From positions 1,054,001-1,118,000 of the forward strand of contig NZ_BCNW01000001.1 in NCBI RefSeq assembly GCF_001571385.1: a stretch of 64,000 nucleotides of DNA. The letters are read 5' to 3'. The translations under genes and the position numbers were made by a program. The notes under the pieces were generated by a model, which worked only from the letters and a program-made list of their open reading frames with translations, was not told the origin of the DNA and ran no database searches. Each line of letters opens with the position of its first letter. Within the stretch, counting starts at the first letter, position 1. This DNA comes from Methanofollis ethanolicus (lineage in GTDB: Archaea; Halobacteriota; Methanomicrobia; Methanomicrobiales; Methanofollaceae). Shown here one piece after another: positions 26,072-33,418 of this stretch.

Positions 26072-26866
26072 TCACACTCCTGCAAGTACCTTTATGATCA
26101 TAAAGAGCAGGTCGCCGATAAAAAGTGCCGTGACGAAACCGGCGGTGATCGGGATGATGAAGGGGACGGCATAACTGATCCAGACTCTGCCTGCCTTTCT
26201 GTACAGGGCGAGTTCCTGCGCGTAGCGCTCGGGGTGCTCGCGCAGATCCTTCGTGTACATCCGCCTTTCGCCGCCCTGCACAGTCCGCCGCAGGGACTCG
26301 CGGATCGTGAGGAAGCGGCGGGTGATCGTCATGTCCTCCTCCTCGGTGATCTCCTCCATCACAAAGCCGAAATGGTTCCTGATATCTTTCCCTTCCACCG
26401 GATAGCCGAAGAACATGTACGGGAAGGGCGCCCTGTTCCCCTTCACGATATTATACACGCAGAGGGCGAGGGGCGCGACGAGGTTGAGGAGGAGGGCGTC
26501 TGTGATCACGGAGAAGGGAAAGAAACCCATGGGTGGGACGCCGAGCAGCGGTTCGATTGGGAAGGCCGGGATGCAGAGGGAAAGAAAGATCAGGGCCCAG
26601 GCATCGGCGCCGCCGAAGAGGTGGAGCATGCCGAAGGTATAGAAGACGGCGGCAAAGATCAGGGAGAGCGCGAGGAAGTACAGGGCCGTCCCGGAAAGGC
26701 CTCCGGCGAGGAGGCCTGCGTAAAATATGATGGCAGAGGGCCCTGCCACTATAAGCATCGGGTACCAGGTGCGGAAAGGCACCCGCCGTTCACGGTGATC
26801 GAGCATCGATGCGTAGAGAAGCGTTGCACCCACAGCAAGAGATGCGATGACAAGAGGAAGTATCAT
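26072..26866 (-). CDS. A24 family prepilin peptidase
   Basis: 264 residues, with six to seven membrane helices. The two catalytic aspartates are visible as MLDHRERR (D23) and FGGADAWAL (D88); the second is a GGAD variant of the GxGD motif, which I recall as common in archaeal members. A cytoplasmic Arg/Glu-rich loop (about 165-225) sits before the last helices. It should cleave class III signal peptides from type IV pilins or archaellins. It heads the hisI-PIN-leuS operon and diverges from the hydrogenase/pilus locus with a 112-base gap. No pilin gene is nearby. CTTAAAAAG about 30 bases upstream suggests a leaderless start. Confidence 0.92.
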   Translation of the reverse strand: MILPLVIASLAVGATLLYASMLDHRERRVPFRTWYPMLIVAGPSAIIFYAGLLAGGLSGTALYFLALSLIFAAVFYTFGMLHLFGGADAWALIFLSLCIPAFPIEPLLGVPPMGFFPFSVITDALLLNLVAPLALCVYNIVKGNRAPFPYMFFGYPVEGKDIRNHFGFVMEEITEEEDMTITRRFLTIRESLRRTVQGGERRMYTKDLREHPERYAQELALYRKAGRVWISYAVPFIIPITAGFVTALFIGDLLFMIIKVLAGV

Positions 26867-26920
26867 GACTCATATTTCTTATATTTTCATCCCTTTTTAA
26901 GGCTAACTATTTTCAATACA

Positions 26921-26958
26921 TTTTAATACTGTGGGATAGGAGAATTGTATCATTCTCC
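26921..26958 (+). promoter_or_regulatory. Hydrogenase operon promoter with operator-like inverted repeat over the start site
   Basis: TTTTAATAC (26921-26929) is a TATA box that predicts transcription start near 26950. The inverted repeat GGAGAAT-N6-ATTCTCC (26939-26945 and 26952-26958) is centred on this position. A dimeric repressor bound there would block initiation, and in RNA form it could fold as a hairpin ahead of the first gene. Confidence 0.45.
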
Positions 26959-26978
26959 GTTTGAATCCGGTGGTGTGT

Positions 26979-27224
26979 GTGATAGAGATAACTGTCGATT
27001 CAACGGCCTGTAACGGATGCGGTCTTTGCGTGAAGGATTGTCCGATGCGGGTCTATGAACTCAAAGGAGGGATCAGTGTTCCTGTCCGTCCCGAGAACTG
27101 CATGGGCTGTCTCTCCTGCCATGAGATCTGCCCTGCCCAGGCACTGGAACACCGGGGGGTCTACCCCTCGAAACGTCACTATGTCGATATCCGCGTCTGC
27201 GAGATGCTCAATCGGGTGATCTGA
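26979..27224 (+). CDS. Small 4Fe-4S ferredoxin-like protein
   Basis: 81 residues with two clusters of cysteines: CNGCGLCVKDCP and CMGCLSCHEICP, the pattern of a 2[4Fe-4S] ferredoxin of the polyferredoxin/PsaC type. It probably carries electrons to or from the hydrogenase encoded downstream. I chose the GTG at 26979 because GGTGG lies just upstream; TTG 26961 and GTG 26970/26973 are alternatives. Its stop overlaps the start of the V4R gene (TGATG). First gene of the operon. Confidence 0.85.
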   Translation: MIEITVDSTACNGCGLCVKDCPMRVYELKGGISVPVRPENCMGCLSCHEICPAQALEHRGVYPSKRHYVDIRVCEMLNRVI

Positions 27225-27787
27225 TGGTCGACATTACTGCGGAAGAGATGAACAAACAGTTTCATGCAGGTGCGGTCTTCAAGGCCGAGGACGTCCCTCT
27301 CTCCTGCTCGCCGAACCCGAAGGAGCTCGAACCGACTCTCCACGGTGTCATGCATATGAACGGCATGATCATCAAGTCCCTGGAAGAGATCGCGGGTCGG
27401 GGTGCGAACGCCGTCACCTACCGCGCCGGCAAAAAGTTCGGCCATGAGACGGCGAAGTACTTCAGGAAGATCGACAATGTCGAGGAAGCCCTGCGCGAAC
27501 TCTCGTACATCCTCCACGGCCAGTACACCTTCGAACTCTGGAAACCCGAGGACAAAGAGAACTATGTCGTCACCGAGAACGGGGAGACCTTCATCTTCCT
27601 CGTCTTCCACGACTGCATCGTCCGTCAGACCCTCCGCCGCAACGGCATGGAGCAGGGCGGCCCCCTCTGCCAGACTCTGTACGGCTATGTGGTCGGCGCG
27701 ATTGAGGAGATCACCGGAAAACGGGCGAAACTGGAGATCGTCCACACCGGCCCGAATGCCTGCCTGAAGAAACTGATCCTGAAGTGA
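27224..27787 (+). CDS. V4R-domain protein (putative small-molecule sensor or hydrocarbon-binding protein)
   Basis: 187 residues, a stand-alone V4R fold: GVMHMNGMIIKSLEEI, TYRAGKKFG, a central helix, then FHDCIVRQTL and LCQTLYGYVVGAIEEITGKRAKLEIVHTGPNACLKKL at the end. V4R domains bind small ligands in regulators such as XylR/DmpR and occur beside B12 and tetrapyrrole enzymes. Cys at FHDC, PLC and NAC could bind zinc or a cluster. It sits between the ferredoxin and hydrogenase genes with overlapping start and stop codons on both sides, so it is made in step with the hydrogenase. Confidence 0.83.
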   Translation: MVDITAEEMNKQFHAGAVFKAEDVPLSCSPNPKELEPTLHGVMHMNGMIIKSLEEIAGRGANAVTYRAGKKFGHETAKYFRKIDNVEEALRELSYILHGQYTFELWKPEDKENYVVTENGETFIFLVFHDCIVRQTLRRNGMEQGGPLCQTLYGYVVGAIEEITGKRAKLEIVHTGPNACLKKLILK

Positions 27788-28713
27788 TGATGGTTATGAA
27801 GATAGCAATCGAAGAACTTGCAGGGTGCTCGGGCTGCACCATCTCTGTCCTCGATCTCCACGAGGCCCTTCTCGACCTGGTTGCAAAGGCCGATATCGTC
27901 TATTCCCCGGTGATCATGGATGCGAAAGAACCCCCTGAAGGCATCGACATCGCCTTCGTCACCGGGGCCGTCAGGAACGAGGAGAACGAGGCGCGCCTGA
28001 GACTTCTCAGGAAGCGGGCAAAGACCCTCATCGCCTTCGGCACCTGTGCCTGCTACGGCGGGGTCTCGGGCTTGTCCATGCTCGGCAAACAGGAGGACCT
28101 CTTTGCCTGCGTCTACCGCGGCGTCGAGACAGCGGACGAAGGGAACGTCGTCCCCACCGACGTCCCTCCCTTCCTGTACCGCGCCTTCGCCGTCGGCGAC
28201 CTGGTGAAGGTGGACTACTATGTCACCGGCTGCCCCCCGAAGGAAAAGTTCCTGAAAGAGATCCTCCCGGCTCTTGTTTCCGGGAACAGAATCGAACTCT
28301 CCAAAAAATCGGTCTGTTCCGAGTGCGACAGGAAGATGGGTGACGTCAAGGACTGGCACCTGAAGAGGCGCTATGAAGGTATTCCTGACCGCGAGCACTG
28401 CCTCCTTGGTCAGGGCTATCTCTGCCTCGGCCCTGTCACCTTCGGCCGGTGCAACGCCTCCTGTCCGCGCAACAACATCCCCTGCCACGGCTGCAACGGC
28501 CCCTCCCTTGACATTCTCAGGGAGCCCTGCCGTGACATCTACAATATGATGGTGAAGCGGATCGCCGACCTCACCGACCTCCCTGAAAAGGAGGTTGAGA
28601 AGGAGATCTACGACGTGGCCCATACTATGTATCCCTTCACCATCGGGAGCTTGATCATGGAAGACAAAGAGATCTCAAAGATCCGTGACCTCGTGAAGGG
28701 GGCAGGTAATTGA
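27787..28713 (+). CDS. [NiFe]-hydrogenase small subunit (MvhG/FrhG type)
   Basis: 308 residues from the ATG at 27787 (ATG 27796 also possible). The proximal cluster ligands are ELAGCSGC (C14, C17), GTCACYGG and TGCPP. A second half with CSECDRK and CLGP...CNASCPRNNIPCHGCNGP binds two more [4Fe-4S] clusters, as in group 3 methanogen hydrogenases. There is no Tat signal, so the enzyme is cytoplasmic. The start overlaps the V4R stop (TGATG) and the stop overlaps the large-subunit start (TTGA). Whether it is F420-reducing (Frh) or heterodisulfide-reductase-linked (Mvh) cannot be told, because neither frhB nor mvhD is present. Confidence 0.88.
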   Translation: MMVMKIAIEELAGCSGCTISVLDLHEALLDLVAKADIVYSPVIMDAKEPPEGIDIAFVTGAVRNEENEARLRLLRKRAKTLIAFGTCACYGGVSGLSMLGKQEDLFACVYRGVETADEGNVVPTDVPPFLYRAFAVGDLVKVDYYVTGCPPKEKFLKEILPALVSGNRIELSKKSVCSECDRKMGDVKDWHLKRRYEGIPDREHCLLGQGYLCLGPVTFGRCNASCPRNNIPCHGCNGPSLDILREPCRDIYNMMVKRIADLTDLPEKEVEKEIYDVAHTMYPFTIGSLIMEDKEISKIRDLVKGAGN

Positions 28714-30113
28714 CGCGGCTGACCATCTCGCCGGTGACCAGGATCGAGGGGCACGCGGAGGTGCGGATCGACCTCGACGAACAGGGCGAGGTATCGAGCG
28801 CCCACTTCAATGTCGTCGAACTCCGCGGTTTCGAGAAGTTCCTTATCGGTGCTGCTGTCGAGGAGGCGCCTCGGATCACCCCGCGCATCTGCGGGATCTG
28901 CCCCACCTCCCACCATGTGGCGGCAGCCATGGCCACAGACCAGATCTTCGGTGCGGAACCCCCGGCGACAGGCAGAAAACTCAGGGAACTCCTGATGGCC
29001 GGGCAGTACATCCACTCGCACGCCCTCCACTTCTTCATGCTTGCCGCCCCTGACTTCCTCCTCGGCGACGCCCCTGCCGAGGAGAGAAACGTCATCGGGC
29101 TTGCGAAGAAGGCCCCTGAGATCGCAAAGAAGGCGATCGAGGTGAGAAAACTTGGCCAGAGGATCACCGAGGCCGTCGGCGGCAAACCTATCCACCCCTC
29201 GAACGCCATTCCCGGCGGCATGTCCAGACCCCTCTCCGAAGACCAGCGCCAGACTCTCCTTGCCTCAGCACAGGCAGGCCTTGCCATTGCCGAAGAGGGA
29301 TGGGAGACGGCGCAGGGGATCATGGACGGCGTCGACCTCTCCCTCGGTGCGGTCGAGACGGCCTTCATGAGCCTCTCCGACAACGGGGTCCACAGCGTCC
29401 TCGGTGGTGCCGTGACCATCCTCGGAAAGGACGGTTCTCCCGCGGGATCGTTCACCGGTGCGGACTACGCCCGGCAGATCCGGGAATACTCGGAGGACTG
29501 GTCGTACCTGAAGTTCTGCCGCCTTGCGAACGGCGACCACTACCGGGTCGGCCCCCTTGCGCGGCTGAACATCGTCCGGTCCATGGGCACTCCGAAGGCC
29601 GATGCCGCCCTTGCCCGGTATCACGATACCTTCGGCGCCTGCACCCAGACGACCCTCGCCTACAACATCGCGCGGTACGTCGAGTTCCTCGGCGCCTGCG
29701 AGAAGGCCGTCGCCCTCCTCGAAGACACGGCCATCACCGGCACCGACGTCCGGACGCCGGTCACCGGCGTCGTGGAGAAGCGTGGCGTCGGGATCGTCGA
29801 GGCCCCCCGCGGCACCCTCATCCATGACTACGTGGTGGACGATCAGGGCATGATTGAGACGTGCAACCTCATCGTCGCCACCTGCCAGAATAATTACGCA
29901 ATGGACCGGGGTGTCGAGGAAGTTGCCCGCAAGGTGATCGTCGGCGGTGAACTGACCGAAGCCGCATCGAACAGGATCGAAACCGTCATCCGTGCCTATG
30001 ATCCATGCATCTCCTGTGCAACCCATGCCCTGGGTCGGATGCCGATGCGGATCCGGGTGGTACAGCGGTCCGGTAGCGGTCATGAGATCATTCAGGAAAA
30101 GGAAGTGAATTAA
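28710..30113 (+). CDS. [NiFe]-hydrogenase large subunit (MvhA/FrhA type)
   Basis: 467 residues. The four nickel-iron ligands are present: RICGIC (C61, C64) near the N-terminus and DPCISC (C433, C436) near the C-terminus, followed by ATH. The 28 residues after H439 are the expected tail removed by a maturation protease, so the enzyme looks active. It starts at TTG 28710 overlapping the small-subunit stop, with AGGT upstream. No maturation gene (hypA-F, protease) is in the window. It is followed by roadblock genes rather than frhB or mvhD. Confidence 0.92.
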   Translation: MTRLTISPVTRIEGHAEVRIDLDEQGEVSSAHFNVVELRGFEKFLIGAAVEEAPRITPRICGICPTSHHVAAAMATDQIFGAEPPATGRKLRELLMAGQYIHSHALHFFMLAAPDFLLGDAPAEERNVIGLAKKAPEIAKKAIEVRKLGQRITEAVGGKPIHPSNAIPGGMSRPLSEDQRQTLLASAQAGLAIAEEGWETAQGIMDGVDLSLGAVETAFMSLSDNGVHSVLGGAVTILGKDGSPAGSFTGADYARQIREYSEDWSYLKFCRLANGDHYRVGPLARLNIVRSMGTPKADAALARYHDTFGACTQTTLAYNIARYVEFLGACEKAVALLEDTAITGTDVRTPVTGVVEKRGVGIVEAPRGTLIHDYVVDDQGMIETCNLIVATCQNNYAMDRGVEEVARKVIVGGELTEAASNRIETVIRAYDPCISCATHALGRMPMRIRVVQRSGSGHEIIQEKEVN

Positions 30114-30114
30114 A

Positions 30115-30468
30115 ATGGAGATGCTCAAACAGATCTTGACGGAGTTTCTCAGGCTTGATGGTGTGACTGCTGCTGTTGTCGTCGGGCGGGACGGGTTTGT
30201 GATCGAGGACGCCATATCCGGCGAGATCGACACCGATGCCCTCGGTGCCATGGCATCGACAGGCATGGGTACCTCCGAAGCGATGGGTACCGAGCTCGGC
30301 AAGGGAAACCTCAATCAGATGCTTGTCGAACTGGAGAGCGGGCCTATCCTCCTCTCTCCTCTTTCCGAGGACGAACTCATCGCCATCGTTGCCGGTGGTG
30401 GTGCAAACATCGGCAGGATCCGGTACGAACTGAAGAAGAACAAGGAACGGATCATCGCAGCCCTGTAG
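30115..30468 (+). CDS. Roadblock/LC7 domain protein
   Basis: 117 residues, one complete roadblock fold: initial helix MLKQILTEFLRLDG, strands TAAVVVGRDGFVIEDA, a Gly/Met-rich helix (ALGAMASTGMGTSEAMG), then LVELESGPILLSPL and DELIAIVAGGGANIGRIRYELKK. Roadblock proteins form dimers that regulate small GTPases (MglB) or act as scaffolds. No MglA-type GTPase gene is present here. It starts two bases after the hydrogenase stop, so co-expression is strongly implied. Confidence 0.88.
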   Translation: MEMLKQILTEFLRLDGVTAAVVVGRDGFVIEDAISGEIDTDALGAMASTGMGTSEAMGTELGKGNLNQMLVELESGPILLSPLSEDELIAIVAGGGANIGRIRYELKKNKERIIAAL

Positions 30469-30478
30469 AGTACGTATC

Positions 30479-31198
30479 ATGATGTTGCCTGATGGGAAGA
30501 CTTTCGGGAGCATGACGGCCCCGCTCACCGAGGTGCTGCCATTTACCGAGGCGTTCCACGCCATTGTGCGAATACGCACCGACGACGGCGAAGGCTTCGT
30601 CCTCTCTGACGAGGGAAAAGCGGTAGCTGCCTGGTGCCGGGAGGGGGCAAAGGATTTGAGAGGTGGTTTTGCCCTCGCCCGTCTCCTTGCCGAATCGTCA
30701 CTCTCGTGCGAGCTCAGCAGGTACGGGAATGATGAATATGGCCTTGCCCTGGAGAGGTGCCGGGATGCGGGATACCTTATTGGCTGGGAGAGTCCGGACG
30801 AGGACGGTGCGGTCCCTGTAACGACGTTTCCCGAGGCCGAGGGTTCTGCCCCTGCAGGGTCCGCGGTGCCCGAACTGAACGAAGAGTCCTTACATCTCAT
30901 TCTCTCCCAGCCGGGAGTCGTCGCCGTATCCGCGTTCTATGAAGGTTTTGCTGTTCAGTCTGTCGGTGCGACCGACTTTGACCGCATTGCCGCCATCTCC
31001 GAGGACCTCCTCCGGGCCGGCCTGAAGATTGCCGATGATATGGAGATGGGCGGTCTCGACGAGATAATTCTTGAGACCCCGGGCGGAAAATTGATCATCG
31101 CTCCCTTCGGCGACCTCTCCCTCTGTGTCCTCACCGCAGCCAATGCCAATCTTGGTCTCGTGCGGGTCGCCCTGCGGAGCATCAGGTGGGAGGGATAG
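30479..31198 (+). CDS. Protein with C-terminal roadblock/LC7-like domain
   Basis: 239 residues. The first ~120 residues (DGEGFVLSDEGKAVAAWCREGAKDLRGGFALARLL) may be a ligand- or effector-binding region and are not recognised. After an Ala/Pro/Gly-rich linker (about 118-135), the second half has roadblock features: LILSQPGVVAVSAFYEGFAVQSVG, RIAAISEDLLRAGL, IILETPGGKLIIAPFGDLSLCVLT and ANLGLVRVALRS. It may pair with the preceding 117-residue roadblock protein. Start ATGATG at 30479, ten bases after the previous stop. Confidence 0.78.
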   Translation: MMLPDGKTFGSMTAPLTEVLPFTEAFHAIVRIRTDDGEGFVLSDEGKAVAAWCREGAKDLRGGFALARLLAESSLSCELSRYGNDEYGLALERCRDAGYLIGWESPDEDGAVPVTTFPEAEGSAPAGSAVPELNEESLHLILSQPGVVAVSAFYEGFAVQSVGATDFDRIAAISEDLLRAGLKIADDMEMGGLDEIILETPGGKLIIAPFGDLSLCVLTAANANLGLVRVALRSIRWEG

Positions 31199-31201
31199 AT
31201 C

Positions 31202-31789
31202 ATGCGCCTGCCGCGGTCAGGGTCTTCTGGTGCTAGCCTGACCATGCCCCTCAGGGCCGTCATTGCCGACTGCCGGAAGAAGGGCTTCACCGGTGCCGTG
31301 ACCTTTATGGTGCACGGCTCGCCGGCGTCTCTCCTCTTCAGGTGCGGTATGCCGCTCTGCGCGGAGTCTGGCAGGGCCACCGGCATCCGGGCACTTGAGG
31401 AGATGGAGAGAGTACTTGACGTCGTCACCGCAGAACTTTCCGGGTATTCTGATGTGGAGATCGGCGCCGCTCTTCTTTTTAACGATGCCTGCAGGGTGAC
31501 AACCGGGCCGCGTGATGCCCGGCCGGCGACCACGATCCATGCGGTGCGGGTCGGCCAGAAGAGCCGGTCTGCAACGGTGAAGGTGATACGGACGGTGGAG
31601 GCAGGCGACGACAGGTCGGCGACGCCCCCTCTCCCGAAGACCGGGGAGAAGAAGGACGTCCTCAACCCGGAATCGGTTACGGCCCTGAAAAAGATGCAAC
31701 AGAATTTCATGGCCGACGCATCCGATCTCCTTAAAGAAATGCACATGGGACACCTCATTGTCGATCCAGGAAACAGCCCGGATCAGTGA
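31202..31789 (+). CDS. Putative regulator with PATAN/DUF4388-like domain
   Basis: 195 residues. The N-terminal ~90 residues (ADCRKKGFTGAVTFMV, ASLLFRCGMPLCAESG, GIRALEEMERVLDVVTAELSGYSDVEIGAALLFN) have the layout of PATAN/DUF4388/DUF2226-type domains found beside roadblock proteins and response regulators. The second half is polar and probably flexible, ending in a helix (LKKMQQNFMADASDLLKEMHMGHLIVD). This is a recalled similarity only. GGAGGG precedes the start. A hairpin (TGGATCT/AGATCCA, 31790-31813) follows the stop and may end the first transcript. Confidence 0.65.
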   Translation: MRLPRSGSSGASLTMPLRAVIADCRKKGFTGAVTFMVHGSPASLLFRCGMPLCAESGRATGIRALEEMERVLDVVTAELSGYSDVEIGAALLFNDACRVTTGPRDARPATTIHAVRVGQKSRSATVKVIRTVEAGDDRSATPPLPKTGEKKDVLNPESVTALKKMQQNFMADASDLLKEMHMGHLIVDPGNSPDQ

Positions 31790-31813
31790 TGGATCTGATA
31801 TATTCGAGATCCA
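31790..31813 (+). terminator. Possible terminator hairpin after the hydrogenase-roadblock operon
   Basis: Arms TGGATCT (31790-31796) and AGATCCA (31807-31813) around a ten-base loop, directly after the stop at 31787-31789. No long T tract follows, so read-through into the MinD operon remains likely. Confidence 0.3.
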
Positions 31814-31859
31814 TCCTTAAATGATGGTTTAGGCTGCTCTATCGGCACGCGATAAATTA

Positions 31860-31875
31860 GGTATAATTAAATACC
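31860..31875 (+). promoter_or_regulatory. Promoter of the MinD-pilus operon
   Basis: TATAATTAA inside GGTAT-N6-ATACC arms. The TATA centre near 31866 predicts a start site near 31892, 18 bases before the TTG of the MinD-type gene. The symmetric arms around the TATA box could also be a regulator site. Confidence 0.5.
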
Positions 31876-31909
31876 ATCTTTCACAATCATTGGAGTAGAA
31901 GGTGTCGGA

Positions 31910-32695
31910 TTGATCAGGGCATTTACGATCGCATCGGGGAAAGGAGGGACGGGGAAGACAACGGTAACCGTCAACCTCGGCACCTCTCTTGCCCAGCTCG
32001 GGAAAGAAACCTACATTCTTGATGCTGATATCGGTATGGCAAATCTGGGCCTGGTGCTCGGGCTTGAAGACGCACCTGTCACGCTCCACGAGGTGCTGGC
32101 CGGGAAGGCGAAGGTGGACGACGCGATATATGAAGGACCGAACGGTGTCAAGGTGGTCCCGAGCGGGATCTCCCTCCAGGGTTTCCAGAACGCCGATCCC
32201 GATCGTCTGCGTGATGTGATGAGGGATCTCGTCGACCGCTGCGATTATCTCCTTGTCGATGCCGCCGCTGGCATCAGCAAGGACGGGGTTGTCGCCCTCG
32301 CCATATCCGACGAGGTCATCCTGGTGGTGAACCCAGAACTCTCCTCCATGGCCGACGCCCTCAAGACGAAGATCCTCACTGAGATGGTGGGGGGCGAGGT
32401 CTATGGAGCGATCATCAACCGTTCGGGAATGGAGAACACCGAAATCAGGAGACATTCTGTCGAGGACGTGCTCGGTGTTCGTGTCATCGACATGATACCT
32501 GAAGACCCGAATGTCCGCAGGTCGGCCGCGTATAAGACGCCGGTCGTGATCAAGTACCCTGCTTCCGAGGCCTCCCGTGCATTCAGGAGGATCGCCGCCG
32601 ATATCGCCGGTGTCCACTATGAGGAGGAGACCGAGGAGAGTAAGCAGCACTTCATCGACCGTCTGGCTCACACGCTCTTCGGGGGGGCCCAGTAA
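31910..32695 (+). CDS. MinD/ParA-family ATPase
   Basis: 261 residues. Deviant Walker A SGKGGTGKTT (9-18), switch I DADIGMANLGL (39-49), and LVDAAAGISKD as Walker B. It lacks an N-terminal extension. MinD/ParA proteins form ATP-dependent dimers and place membrane or polar machines such as pili or chemoreceptor arrays. The tail (EESKQHFIDRLAHTLFGG) looks like an amphipathic membrane-targeting helix, as in MinD. Start TTG 31910 with GGTG five bases upstream. First gene of the pilus-like operon. Confidence 0.88.
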   Translation: MIRAFTIASGKGGTGKTTVTVNLGTSLAQLGKETYILDADIGMANLGLVLGLEDAPVTLHEVLAGKAKVDDAIYEGPNGVKVVPSGISLQGFQNADPDRLRDVMRDLVDRCDYLLVDAAAGISKDGVVALAISDEVILVVNPELSSMADALKTKILTEMVGGEVYGAIINRSGMENTEIRRHSVEDVLGVRVIDMIPEDPNVRRSAAYKTPVVIKYPASEASRAFRRIAADIAGVHYEEETEESKQHFIDRLAHTLFGGAQ

Positions 32696-32791
32696 CATCT
32701 CATCATTTTCTGTGCTCGGTTCTGATCTGGATACCGACATGCTGGCGGTGAGCGGAACACAGAGCCTGGCAAAAATCCCGGGAGACGATCG

Positions 32792-33418
32792 ATGAAGATC
32801 ATGGACGTCATTAACGAGATCCTTGGTCAGTCGCGATACCTGGGGTCGTTCCCCTATTGCGAGATGGCACAGAGGGCCGGGTCCGAGGAAGGGGCCATAG
32901 GTGTCTTCGTCGATGGTCTCAGGAACTCGGTGGTCCTCTTTTCCTGCGGTGAACCCTCGGGGGCAATCTATGGGGACGAGGCCGGAGCGCTCTACGGGGA
33001 CCCCGCGGCACTGAAGATCCTGGAGATGGGTGAGTACGAACTCTATGCCGCGGAGAAGAGGATTGTCGATATGATCGTGGCGCGGTGCCGGGTCTTTAAC
33101 AGGAGCCATTTCCCGCATCAACTCACGTCTGACATCCCCGAGTTCGGGGGCGAGAGAAAGAGTCCCGGCGTCCTTTCGATCGTGGTAGAGAAGGAGAACA
33201 GTCCTCAGTCGGGGATGCGGGTTTCGATCCGGAAAGGGCGGCACGTGCTCCTGACCGATACGACAACCGGCGATGGCAGGGCTTCCTTCCGCCTCCTCAA
33301 CGGACGATATGATGTTGTCGTCGTTGACAGGGCGCAGGAGGTCTACACCTTTATGGTGGACTTTCATGGGTCCCGCAGTGAACTGGTCATTGAACTGGGT
33401 GGGATGATGGATGGATAA
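32792..33418 (+). CDS. Putative regulator related to the 195-residue protein
   Basis: 208 residues. The segment SVVLFSCGEPSGAIYGDEAG...AALKILEMGEYELYAAEKRIVDMIVARCRVFNRS lines up with LLFRCGMPLCAESG...IRALEEM...ALLFND of the protein at 31202-31789, so both probably carry the same domain. The second half (about 125-205) is a small beta-sandwich with MRVSIRKGRHVLLTDTTTGDGRASFRLLNGRYDVVVVD, typical of a carboxypeptidase-regulatory-like (CNA-B) fold. GGGAG precedes the ATG. Its end overlaps the GspE-type ATPase start by eight bases. Confidence 0.65.
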   Translation: MKIMDVINEILGQSRYLGSFPYCEMAQRAGSEEGAIGVFVDGLRNSVVLFSCGEPSGAIYGDEAGALYGDPAALKILEMGEYELYAAEKRIVDMIVARCRVFNRSHFPHQLTSDIPEFGGERKSPGVLSIVVEKENSPQSGMRVSIRKGRHVLLTDTTTGDGRASFRLLNGRYDVVVVDRAQEVYTFMVDFHGSRSELVIELGGMMDG

